Origin: Natrialba aegyptia DSM 13077
Lineage (GTDB): Archaea > Halobacteriota > Halobacteria > Halobacteriales > Natrialbaceae
Assembly: GCF_000337535.1 (NCBI RefSeq)
Contig: NZ_AOIP01000065.1
Coordinates: 136,583-173,167 of the forward strand
Length of the DNA stretch: 36,585 bases
Reading direction: 5' to 3'
In this document: positions 17,462 to 24,360 of the stretch, piece by piece
How the letters are laid out: each line of letters begins with the position of its first letter
Position numbering within the stretch: position 1 is the stretch's first letter
Position numbers and translations under genes: made by a program
Notes under the pieces: model-generated
Seen by the model: the letters and a program-made list of their open reading frames with translations, nothing else
Databases searched by the model: none
Told to the model about the DNA's origin: nothing

Positions 17462-18098
17462 GACGATTCAAATAAGATTCTTGATGGAACGAGTTCACTC
17501 AAACCGGCCTAGCGGCCGGTAGATGTGCGTAGTAAATACAATTCTTTTCGGTGAGAATAAACCCATCTATCTATAATTTACGCAGGAGATACCGATTCTC
17601 ATTGTCGAGCAGCCCCGGCCAATGCCGGTCTCTGTTCCAGGTAGATGGAAATAAAGACGGGTTCATTGTCTTATACCGACGATAGTTGGAAGAAGAAAAC
17701 GGTGCGGCAGAGAACGAATTAGATAGAGAGACTACTCAATCAATACTAGTAGGTAGTATATGATTCTCAGATGGATATTCATAGAAGCAGCACGATTGAT
17801 GGTGAAGAGCGACGTAGCATCAGATGTCTAATGAAAATTCGATCTGTAAACACCATCATGTGAGTAGAGAGTGACGTTCGGGGCAGCAACGAACGCAACC
17901 ACCATCTTCGCAGTTACGGTAAACTGCGAGTCCAACGAGTTCACCGAGCGCTTTCACGGCACGACCGTGCCAAGGAGACGCCAACCTGCCGCGTCCAACT
18001 ACGTCGGCCTCCGGTATCGTCTCGTCAAGCTACCCTGGCGGGTGGATTCAGAGACCAGGATCTGGTGCAGACGGAAGCAGGGCCACTGACTTCCTGGC

Positions 18099-19154
18099 TC
18101 AGGTGAAATCGATCACTTGCTTAATACAGTCGGTGGAATCGTCGAACGCATCCTCGAGTTCGGTCGGCGAGTACACATCGGTGATGATCCGGTCGAGGAA
18201 CCAGTCGGGAAGCGTTTCGAGCGACTCCTTCGCAGACTCGAAATGACGGATGTGCGAGTTCACGCTGCCGAGCAGCGCCTTGTTACCGAGTACCAGCTCC
18301 CGGTGGAGACGCCCGCCGTCGATATCGAACGTCCACTCGTTCGGGATGCCGAGCAAGACGCCGACGCCGTTCGGTGCCAGGACGTCGATTGTATCGTAGG
18401 CGTGTTTAGCGTGGCCGGTCGCCTCGTAGACGAGATCCATCGGTTCGTGGACGTCCGCGATATCCGAAACGGGCGTCGTTCGCGAATCGACGTACGTCGC
18501 ACCGAACTCCTCGATGATATCGATCGTCGGATCGGGTCGGTCGCGCCGCCCGAGACAGTACGAGCGCTCGACCGTCGGTTGCAACATCGCAAGCGTGAGT
18601 AGTCCCAGCGGGCCGTTGCCGAGAACGAGCGCCCGCTTCGGATCCCACTCGAACAGCGACCGCGACGCGAACGCGAGTTCGAGCGCCTTGACCGTATTGC
18701 TCATCGGTTCGATCAACACGCCCGTCTCGGCGAACGCGTCGGGAATCGGAACCAGAAACTCGGCCGGCGTCGTCACGAACTCCGCCATGAACCCGTGTGC
18801 GCCCTCGATACCGCGCTCGCGGTAGGTCCCCGGGGGAGCCATATCCGGTTCGCCCCGCTCGAAGAACTCGTGGGAGCCCTCGGCCGGCCGTCTCACGGTC
18901 GGAACGACGAGTTCACCTTCCGTCAAATCCGTTCCGTTCGGATCGGCGACGGCACAGACGGCTTCGTGACCGAGTATCTGGTACTCGTCTCCCGCGGGAA
19001 AGCCGCCGTGATTTCCGTCAAGCACCTCGAAATCGGTGCCGTCGATGCCGACTCGAAGCGTTCGAAGCAGCACTTCACCGTCGGCGGGCGTCGGTTCGGG
19101 AACGTCGAGCAGCGACGGCTCGGTCTCGCCGCGCTCGACGGCGATCGCGTTCAT
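18099..19154 (-). CDS. gdh: glucose 1-dehydrogenase family protein (medium-chain dehydrogenase, haloarchaeal type)
   Basis: This 351-residue protein closely follows the pattern of the haloarchaeal NADP-dependent glucose dehydrogenase. It has RTLRVGIDGTDFEVLDGNHGG in the first domain, zinc ligands D38, H63 and E64 (in LGHEAV) and probably E149 in LIEPMSN. The nucleotide-binding motif is LVLGNGPLGLLTLAM, with YCLGRRDRPDP behind it, where the arginines should accept the NADP 2'-phosphate. The family oxidises aldoses at C1 to aldonolactones. Its start overlaps the ridA stop (ATGA at 19151-19154), putting it in an operon with RidA and a SelA-like PLP enzyme. That context makes an amino sugar such as glucosamine a plausible alternative substrate to glucose or galactose; this is inference. 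Confidence 0.9.
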   Translation of the reverse strand: MNAIAVERGETEPSLLDVPEPTPADGEVLLRTLRVGIDGTDFEVLDGNHGGFPAGDEYQILGHEAVCAVADPNGTDLTEGELVVPTVRRPAEGSHEFFERGEPDMAPPGTYRERGIEGAHGFMAEFVTTPAEFLVPIPDAFAETGVLIEPMSNTVKALELAFASRSLFEWDPKRALVLGNGPLGLLTLAMLQPTVERSYCLGRRDRPDPTIDIIEEFGATYVDSRTTPVSDIADVHEPMDLVYEATGHAKHAYDTIDVLAPNGVGVLLGIPNEWTFDIDGGRLHRELVLGNKALLGSVNSHIRHFESAKESLETLPDWFLDRIITDVYSPTELEDAFDDSTDCIKQVIDFT

Positions 19155-19537
19155 CGGCTCACCCGTGCAACGACTTCGATTTCGACGCCGATGTCGACGG
19201 GGAGTGCCGCGACCTCGACGGCGCTGCGTGCGGGATAGGGATCGCTCAGGTACGTTTCGTACACCTCGTTGATCGCCTCGTAATCGTCCATGTCCCTGAC
19301 GAAGACCGTCGATTTCACGATGTCGTCGAGCGAACTGTTCGCCGCCGTCAGGACGGCATCGATGTTTTCCATCGTCCGTCGCGTCTGGGCCTCGATACTC
19401 TCGCCGACGATCTCGTCCGTTTCAGGGTCGATCGGCCCCTGACCCGAGACGTAAACCGTTCCGTCGTCGATTACGCCCTGTGAAAACGGGCCGATACTGG
19501 CCGGTGCACTGACTGTAGATACCTCTTTCATAGCCAT
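19151..19537 (-). CDS. ridA: RidA family reactive imine/enamine deaminase
   Basis: This 128-residue YjgF/YER057c/UK114-family protein hydrolyses enamine/imine intermediates released by PLP enzymes to keto acids and ammonia. Typical segments are SAPASIGPFSQGV (residues 10-22), VYVSGQGPIDPETDEIVG, QTRRTMENIDAVLTAANSSLDDIVK, and DPYPARSAVEVAALPVDIGVEIE in two adjoining parts. The arginine of PARSAVEV is the expected carboxylate-binding residue. A second ATG two codons downstream could also be the start. It sits 57 bases after the SelA-like gene and overlaps the dehydrogenase gene. This suggests that the PLP enzyme upstream releases an enamine-type product, as an ammonia-lyase would. Confidence 0.92.
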   Translation of the reverse strand: MAMKEVSTVSAPASIGPFSQGVIDDGTVYVSGQGPIDPETDEIVGESIEAQTRRTMENIDAVLTAANSSLDDIVKSTVFVRDMDDYEAINEVYETYLSDPYPARSAVEVAALPVDIGVEIEVVARVSR

Positions 19538-19594
19538 TCGATCAGTCTCCAGCGAGGATGATGTAGGTTTCGGTACACATATATCATCTGTCGT

Positions 19595-20836
19595 CTATGG
19601 ATTTGATCCCGATTCTGCGCCCATATGCGCCCGAATTCGCTCGAGGACGTACGACACCTCGTCGTCGTCGAGGCACATCGGGTTGATCGTCACGATACCC
19701 TCGTCGAGCCGATCAGCCCCGACGAACACGCGAGGGTTCTCGGCGCGGAGCGAGCGGACGAGTTCGGTCGCGGAGCAAGCCGCGTCGGTCGGATCGACCT
19801 GGACGACGACCGTCGGGGAGACCGAGACGTCGGTGTCTGCGGTGACGGTCGCGTCGATTCCCGAACTACCGGCGAGCGACTCGGCGATGCGGGTCGCCGT
19901 CCGGTTCCAGGCCTCCGACTGGGCCGCGCGGTCGGTGTCGCGGAACGAGTCGAGCGCGACGAGGAGGCCGACGAGTTCTTCTTTGCCGACTTTCAGCGAG
20001 CGCCCGATCCCCTGTCGCGGGACGCCCTCGAGTCGGTCGGTGTCGATGAGTTCGGACGGCGGGTCCCAGACGGCATCTGCGGCGTGCATGTCGAGGTGTT
20101 GCAGTGCGATAGACTCGATGAGGTCCTCGCGACCGGCGACGATCCCGGTCGTCTGCGGGCCACGGATCGCCTTGCCGCCGCTGAAGACGACGAGATCAGC
20201 GCCGGCGTCCGTGAACCGCGACAGGTTCTCCGCGGGCGGTAACTCGGCTGCGGCGTCGACGATGACGGGCACGTCGTGTTCGTGTGCAACCGTCGTAACG
20301 GCCTCGAGTGGCGGCTCGGTGAACGGTTTCTGGACGTAGCCGATCGCGGCCGTGTTCTCGGTGATTCCCGCCTCGATTTCCCAGGGCTCGACGTTCGTCG
20401 ACCCGGTTCCGAGGGTGCGGTCGTTCGTCCCCACGTCGACGATCGTCGCCCCCGCGGCGCGAAACGCGTGATCGTACCCGGTGCGGTGGGTTCGCGGCAT
20501 GACGATTTCATCGGGGATGCCATCCGTCTCGGGGAGTCGCTCCATCCGGTCGACGTTGCGCCCCGCGAGCGCGGCGGCGGCGCTCAAGAGGAGCCCGGCG
20601 GCAGCGCCGCTGGTCACGTAGCCGGCCTCCGCCCCGGTCGCGTCGGCGATCCGTCTGCTGGCCGCGGCCTGCAAGTCGGACAGTCTGACGAACGACTCGC
20701 CGGCGCGCGCCATCGCGTCGAGCGCGTCGGTTCGAATGCGACTCCCCCCGATACGCGTCTTCGTCCCGGTCGCGTTGATGACCGCGGGGACGCCGAACTC
20801 GTCGTAGATAGAGTCGTCTTTCACAGCTCGGTCCAT
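19595..20836 (-). CDS. SelA/DgaE-like PLP-dependent enzyme (candidate amino-sugar-acid ammonia-lyase)
   Basis: This 413-residue fold-type I PLP enzyme of the SelA-like group starts at the ATG at 20836, which has a TATA box at the leaderless distance. The longer open frame to 21073 is shadow. It opens with YDEFGVPAVINATGTKTRIGG, the usual N-terminus of SelA-like enzymes. The PLP-phosphate region is AGYVTSGAAAGLLLSAAAAL, the aspartate to the ring is in VIVDAAAELPP (D194), and the PLP lysine is K222 in FSGGKAIRGPQTTG. This SGGKAI.GP motif is closer to DgaE, D-glucosaminate-6-phosphate ammonia-lyase, than to a selenocysteine synthase. It heads the operon with RidA and a glucose dehydrogenase. I infer deamination of an amino-sugar acid, possibly D-glucosaminate; the substrate is unproven. 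Confidence 0.85.
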   Translation of the reverse strand: MDRAVKDDSIYDEFGVPAVINATGTKTRIGGSRIRTDALDAMARAGESFVRLSDLQAAASRRIADATGAEAGYVTSGAAAGLLLSAAAALAGRNVDRMERLPETDGIPDEIVMPRTHRTGYDHAFRAAGATIVDVGTNDRTLGTGSTNVEPWEIEAGITENTAAIGYVQKPFTEPPLEAVTTVAHEHDVPVIVDAAAELPPAENLSRFTDAGADLVVFSGGKAIRGPQTTGIVAGREDLIESIALQHLDMHAADAVWDPPSELIDTDRLEGVPRQGIGRSLKVGKEELVGLLVALDSFRDTDRAAQSEAWNRTATRIAESLAGSSGIDATVTADTDVSVSPTVVVQVDPTDAACSATELVRSLRAENPRVFVGADRLDEGIVTINPMCLDDDEVSYVLERIRAHMGAESGSNP

Positions 20837-20857
20837 ACCGACAGTGCGGAGATGTGA

Positions 20858-20866
20858 GATAAAAAA
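20858..20866 (-). promoter_or_regulatory. TATA box of the SelA-like/ridA/gdh operon
   Basis: On the minus strand TTTTTTATC is centred 26 bases before the ATG at 20836, the normal position for a leaderless archaeal transcript. The palindrome at 20882-20900 lies just upstream of it. Confidence 0.6.
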
Positions 20867-20881
20867 GTTCGGTTTCAACGG

Positions 20882-20900
20882 TGTTTCGGTGCGGGAAACA
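20882..20900. promoter_or_regulatory. palindrome TGTTTC-N7-GAAACA, candidate IclR operator
   Basis: TGTTTCGGTGCGGGAAACA has perfect 6-base arms. It lies in the short divergent region between the SelA-like operon and the IclR gene, where it could control both. The same pattern recurs at 22731, 22837, 22960 and 35942. Confidence 0.6.
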
Positions 20901-20930
20901 CTAATGACATCCCGCCGGAATACACGGTGT

Positions 20931-21668
20931 ATGAACGCGGACGGCCACGGAGAGACCATCGATGCGACGGCTCGCTCACTGTCGGTGCTGAACGTTCTCA
21001 TCGACACCCCCGAACCGGTCGGCGTCACGGAAATCGCCTCGCAGACGGCGATGACGAAGAGCACCGTCCACAAACACGTGAGTACACTCGCGAACTTGGG
21101 CTACGTCACCAAAGTCGGTCGCCAGTACGAGCCTTCGATCCGGTTTCTCGACTGTGCGAGACGAGTGCAGTGGGATACCGATCTCGTCGACACGGCGCGC
21201 GAACCGGTCGACGAACTCGCGGCGATGGCAAACGAAGTCGCAGGATTCGTCGTCGAACAGAACGGCGTCGCGGTCGACGTCTACTGCGCCGATCAGTACG
21301 CAAGCGGAACGTTCCCGGCGTACAACACTCGTCACCTCCACTGCAGTGCCGCCGGGAAAGCTATCCTCGCGGCGCTCCCGGACGAGCGTCTCGAGTCCGA
21401 GCTGCCGGCCCTGACCCCCCACACGATCACCGACGGCGAAGAACTGCAGTCCGAACTCGATCGCATCCGCGAACGCGGCTTCTCCCTCGATCGACAGGAA
21501 CAGTTTGCCGCGGTCAACAGCGTCGCCGTCAGCGTCGAAACCGACTCGCTGACCGGTGCCGTCTACGTCTCCGGACGAGCCGATGAACTCTCCGGAAAAC
21601 GCTTCGAGGAGAACATTCCCGGCCTGCTTCTCAGCGCGAGTCGACTGTTGACCGATGCGCTCGAATAA
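20931..21668 (+). CDS. IclR family transcriptional regulator
   Basis: This 245-residue protein carries an N-terminal winged helix-turn-helix (about residues 8-72: SVLNVLIDTPEPVGVTEIA, then MTKSTVHKHVSTLANLGYV) and a C-terminal IclR effector-binding domain with HLHCSAAGKAILAALPD and RGFSLDRQEQFAAVNSVAV. The ATG at 20931 gives a start like other haloarchaeal IclR proteins; an in-frame ATG at 20904 would add nine residues. It is divergent from the SelA-like/ridA/gdh operon, with a TGTTTC-N7-GAAACA palindrome between them. IclR proteins in archaea often control sugar and sugar-acid catabolism. It is the natural candidate regulator of this region and of itself, sensing a pathway metabolite. Confidence 0.92.
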   Translation: MNADGHGETIDATARSLSVLNVLIDTPEPVGVTEIASQTAMTKSTVHKHVSTLANLGYVTKVGRQYEPSIRFLDCARRVQWDTDLVDTAREPVDELAAMANEVAGFVVEQNGVAVDVYCADQYASGTFPAYNTRHLHCSAAGKAILAALPDERLESELPALTPHTITDGEELQSELDRIRERGFSLDRQEQFAAVNSVAVSVETDSLTGAVYVSGRADELSGKRFEENIPGLLLSASRLLTDALE

Positions 21669-21738
21669 CCGCACCCGCGACCGCAGACCGGCCGGGAGTA
21701 ACAATTAACACGGATTACTATCAACATGGCGGGTGCAC

Positions 21739-22440
21739 ATGAAGTTATTAGCAATCGTTGCCCATCCCGACGACGCGGATATCTTCTGCGGCGGGACGCT
21801 CGCAAAACACGCCGACCGCGGCGATTCGGTCACCATCGCCCACATGACCAAAGGCGAGTACGGCGGCTTCGAGACGACGGAAGCGGACATCGCGGCGACG
21901 CGGGAAGCGGAGGCGCGTCGGTCGGGCGAGCACCTCGGCGCGAGCGACGTAACTTTCCTCGGCTTCCCCGACGGCCGCATCGAGTACTCGCTCGAAAATC
22001 GTCTCTCCATCGTCGAAACCATCCGCGCCGCCGACCCGGACCTGATCCTCACGCACTACCGAGACGACATGCATCCGGACCACCGGATCACCGCCCGCCT
22101 CGTGACCGACGCCTACTACATGGCATCCCTCCCGCTCGTCGAAAGCGACTTCGAACCGTGTGACCCGGACAACGTGTACTTCTTCGGCAAACCGACCTCC
22201 TCGTTCGAACCGACCGTCCACATCGACATTTCGGGCTACGAAGACCGGAAAGCCGCCGCCATCGGCGAACACGAATCACAGGTGGCCTTCCTCGAAGAAC
22301 ACGGCGGGATCGACGCCGAGTTCGACAACCTCATCGACGGCGTCGCCGCGGAAGACGCCACCCGCGGCAAACGAACCGGCGTCGCCAGCGCGGAGGGCTA
22401 CGTTCCGCTTCACGACCGGGCCGACGCGTTCCTCGGCTGA
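21739..22440 (+). CDS. LmbE/PIG-L family deacetylase
   Basis: This 233-residue zinc-dependent N-deacetylase belongs to the family of GlcNAc-PI deacetylase, MshB and archaeal diacetylchitobiose deacetylase (Dac). It begins MKLLAIVAHPDDADIFCGG, with zinc ligands H9 and D12 in AHPDD. The third ligand is H115 in MHPDHRITAR. D11 is the probable catalytic base. The ATG at 21739 gives the usual start immediately before the first strand; a GTG two codons earlier is in frame. It stands alone between the IclR gene (70 bases upstream) and a gene-free stretch. In a locus with chitinases and a sugar importer, removal of acetyl groups from GlcNAc or chitooligosaccharides is the most sensible role, as for Dac in Thermococcales. 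Confidence 0.9.
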   Translation: MKLLAIVAHPDDADIFCGGTLAKHADRGDSVTIAHMTKGEYGGFETTEADIAATREAEARRSGEHLGASDVTFLGFPDGRIEYSLENRLSIVETIRAADPDLILTHYRDDMHPDHRITARLVTDAYYMASLPLVESDFEPCDPDNVYFFGKPTSSFEPTVHIDISGYEDRKAAAIGEHESQVAFLEEHGGIDAEFDNLIDGVAAEDATRGKRTGVASAEGYVPLHDRADAFLG

Positions 22441-22531
22441 ACTCGATCCCGTGACAGTGAACGAGTGAAAGACCACGGCGGAGACGAGCGCGACAAGCCG
22501 ACGAAAGACTGGCGACCGAACGCCGTAACTC

Positions 22532-22549
22532 GAGAGAGAGAGAGAGAGA
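22532..22549. repeat. (GA)9 dinucleotide tract
   Basis: Nine uninterrupted GA units lie in the gene-free stretch after the deacetylase gene. This is a simple repeat that can vary in length by slippage. Confidence 0.9.
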
Positions 22550-22730
22550 ACGCAAAAGCGGCGGGACGATGATCGAACCATCGGTTCCTTTCTCCGCCGC
22601 TGTCGAAACGATAACTGAGCCGAGAAGCCGACCTCCGTCACCGGAATAGTGGCGAATTAAGCCCACTGTTGTCGGAACGAGCCATTACGTCGAGCCGGAA
22701 CGGCTACTTGTCAGGCTCGATGTGCCCGAT

Positions 22731-22749
22731 TGTTTCGGTGAGCGAAATT
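22731..22749. promoter_or_regulatory. near-copy of the TGTTTC-N7-GAAACA palindrome
   Basis: TGTTTCGGTGAGCGAAATT keeps the left arm in full and GAAA of the right arm. Its first eight bases after the arm, GGTG, match the copy beside the IclR gene. Confidence 0.45.
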
Positions 22750-22766
22750 TAGTGCAGCGACGCCAG

Positions 22767-22794
22767 TAGATTACAATTGTATGTTTGTAATCTA
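22767..22794. other. perfect inverted repeat in gene-free DNA
   Basis: TAGATTACAA and TTGTAATCTA are exact complements separated by eight bases. It is AT-rich and has no T-run, so an operator or RNA stem is as likely as a terminator. Confidence 0.7.
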
Positions 22795-22836
22795 TTGTAA
22801 GACATCCCCACCCAAGACGCTATTTTCCCCCACTTT

Positions 22837-22855
22837 TGTTTCGGCCAGCGAAACA
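22837..22855. promoter_or_regulatory. palindrome TGTTTC-N7-GAAACA, candidate IclR operator
   Basis: TGTTTCGGCCAGCGAAACA has perfect 6-base arms, extended to TGTTTCG/CGAAACA. It is the best copy in the window. No promoter or gene start is obvious beside it. Confidence 0.55.
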
Positions 22856-22959
22856 CGGATCGCGAACACAGCCTCGGAAACACGGCACGAAGGGCTGCCG
22901 GCACTGCCGCTCGAGTTCACCGTCGTCGCGGCACTGGTGCCCCGCCCCTCGAACGCGAG

Positions 22960-22978
22960 TGTTTCGACTGTCGAAACC
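22960..22978. promoter_or_regulatory. palindrome TGTTTC-N7-GAAAC, candidate IclR operator
   Basis: TGTTTCGACTGTCGAAACC has arms GTTTCGA/TCGAAAC. It lies 39 bases from the 3' end of the enolase-superfamily gene. Confidence 0.5.
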
Positions 22979-23016
22979 CGCCGGGGTTCAGCACTAGTCT
23001 GCGGCGTCGGCGAGCG

Positions 23017-24168
23017 TTACCACTCGGCGATACTGCCGTCCTCGTGCCGCCAGATCGGATTCGACCAGTCGAGATCCTGCCGGGACCGGTTCCGGACCGC
23101 CGACTCGTCGATGTCAACCCCGAGTCCCGGCCCGTCGAGCGGGGACAGATAGCCGTCGGTGAACTCGAAGACGGAGGCATCGTGGAGGTAGTGATCCGCT
23201 GCGCTCTTCGGTGCCGGATAGATATCGAAGCCGTGATCTTGAATCAACAGGTTGGGAATGTACGTGCTCACCTGGAGCGAGGCCGCGAGTGCGATCGGAC
23301 CGAGCGGACAGTTCGGCGCGACGGCGATATCGTGGGTTTCGGCCATGGCGGCGAGACGGACGAGTTCGGAGATGCCACCGGCGTGTGAGACGTCGGGTTG
23401 GATGACGTCGATGCCGCCCCGTTTGAAGAGAGGTTTGAAGTCCCAGCGGGAGTAGAGACGTTCACCGGTCGCCAGTGGGACGTCGGTCCGACCCGCGAGT
23501 TCGGGAATGTATTCGAGGTTTTCGGGAAGGACTGGTTCTTCGACGAATAACGGGTCGAACGGTTCGAGGGCGGGGATAACGCGCTTTGCGAGTGACTTGG
23601 AGATACGGCCGCGGAAATCGACGACGATGTCCATTTCGTCGCCGACGACGCTGCGAACGTGTCGAACGCGGTCGACGATGTCGGTGATTGCGCGCGGCGG
23701 TTCGAGGTGGCGTAGCTGGTTCGACGCATCCATCTTCAATGCGGTATAGCCGGCTTCTAACAGCTGTTTCGCTTCCGTCCCGATTTCGCTGACGCGGTCG
23801 CCGCCGATCCACTGGTAGACGCGAATGCGATCACGAGTTCGCCCGCCGAGCAGTTCGTAGACCGGGATATCGAAGTGCTTGCCCTTGATGTCCCAGAGGG
23901 CTTGATCGATCCCGGCAATTGCACTCATCAATACGGGACCGCCTCTGTAGAAACACCCGCGGTACATCGCCTGCCAGTGATCTTCAATGTTGTGGGGATC
24001 CTTGCCGAGTAGGTAGCTCGTCAGAATTTCCTCGACGGCGGTGCGAACGGTCTGGGCTCGTCCTTCGACGATCGGCTCTCCCCAGCCGACGAGCCCGGTA
24101 TCCGTCTCGAGTTTCAGAAAGAGCCAACGCGGGGGGACTTCGAACAGTTCGTACCCGGTGATTTCCAT
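23017..24168 (-). CDS. D-galactonate-dehydratase-like enolase superfamily protein with both catalytic histidines replaced
   Basis: This 383-residue protein aligns end to end with DgoD: PPRWLFLKLETDTGLVGWGEP near the start, FYRGGPVLMSAIAGIDQALW (73-92), and the closing WSNPIWRHEDGSIAEW. The metal ligands are kept: D184, E210 (in FVEEPVLPE) and E236 (in ATGERLYSR). The two histidines used by E. coli DgoD as acid and base (H185, H285) are not: DFHGR reads DFRGR (R186), and APHCPLGP reads APNCPLGP (N286). The position of DgoD E310 is D311. I checked both substitutions on the DNA. It is probably not a working D-galactonate dehydratase by the known mechanism. It is divergent from the sugar ABC importer, which points to sugar-acid or amino-sugar-acid chemistry that is still open. 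Confidence 0.88.
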   Translation of the reverse strand: MEITGYELFEVPPRWLFLKLETDTGLVGWGEPIVEGRAQTVRTAVEEILTSYLLGKDPHNIEDHWQAMYRGCFYRGGPVLMSAIAGIDQALWDIKGKHFDIPVYELLGGRTRDRIRVYQWIGGDRVSEIGTEAKQLLEAGYTALKMDASNQLRHLEPPRAITDIVDRVRHVRSVVGDEMDIVVDFRGRISKSLAKRVIPALEPFDPLFVEEPVLPENLEYIPELAGRTDVPLATGERLYSRWDFKPLFKRGGIDVIQPDVSHAGGISELVRLAAMAETHDIAVAPNCPLGPIALAASLQVSTYIPNLLIQDHGFDIYPAPKSAADHYLHDASVFEFTDGYLSPLDGPGLGVDIDESAVRNRSRQDLDWSNPIWRHEDGSIAEW

Positions 24169-24319
24169 AGTGGCACAAGTAGATGAACCACCAAATAGCT
24201 ACGCGATAGCAGCGGCCACCGCGGTGTTCACCGGTGTCCATCAGTGACTGGGTTCGGTGACCGACGGACAGAGAGATCGGCTCAGCAGCCAAGCGGAGAG
24301 CGTTCAGCCGAGGGAAACA

Positions 24320-24341
24320 ATTATGTATAATGTATCATAAT
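24320..24341. promoter_or_regulatory. inverted repeat over the promoter of the sugar importer
   Basis: ATTATG and CATAAT flank TATAATGTAT, about 20-40 bases before the ATG at 24361. The TATA-like core lies between the arms. A GGAAACA half-site (24313-24319), like the right arm of the IclR-type palindrome, adjoins it. Confidence 0.45.
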
Positions 24342-24360
24342 ACGGAGTCGAGGTCTAGCT

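Larger units (their letters stand above)
17335..18098. other. AT-richer regulatory and non-coding stretch
   Basis: About 760 bases hold no convincing gene. The left part carries two iron-box-like palindromes (separate entries). A short inverted repeat, ACCGGCC-N4-GGCCGGT, lies at 17503-17520, and ATACT-N7-AGTAT at 17743-17759. The bases 17520-17870 are AT-rich with many stops. A plus frame at 17871-18089 (72 codons) has no recognisable motif and unusual composition; it may be decayed sequence. Confidence 0.5.
22441..23016. other. gene-free stretch with three palindromes, an inverted repeat and a GA tract
   Basis: About 575 bases between convergent gene ends contain no convincing ORF. They do hold three copies or near copies of the TGTTTC-N7-GAAACA palindrome, a perfect 10-bp inverted repeat at 22767-22794, and a (GA)9 tract at 22532-22549. 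Plus-strand frame 22781-23152 has no family motif and runs into the antisense of the next gene. Confidence 0.6.

Noticed and set aside
17871-18089. 72-codon plus-strand frame upstream of the gdh 3' end
   Set aside because: No family motif, no promoter, and composition unlike neighbouring proteins; kept only as part of the gap description.
19595-20836. Annotation as L-seryl-tRNA(Sec) selenium transferase
   Set aside because: Archaea make selenocysteine by another route, the operon partners are sugar and imine enzymes, and the lysine motif is closer to DgaE.
22781-23152. 123-codon plus-strand frame over the operator-dense gap
   Set aside because: Translation is Ser/Thr/Arg-rich and its second half is antisense to the enolase-superfamily gene.
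23017-24168. Plain annotation as D-galactonate dehydratase
   Set aside because: Both histidines needed for the DgoD mechanism are replaced, so the specific function is not supported.
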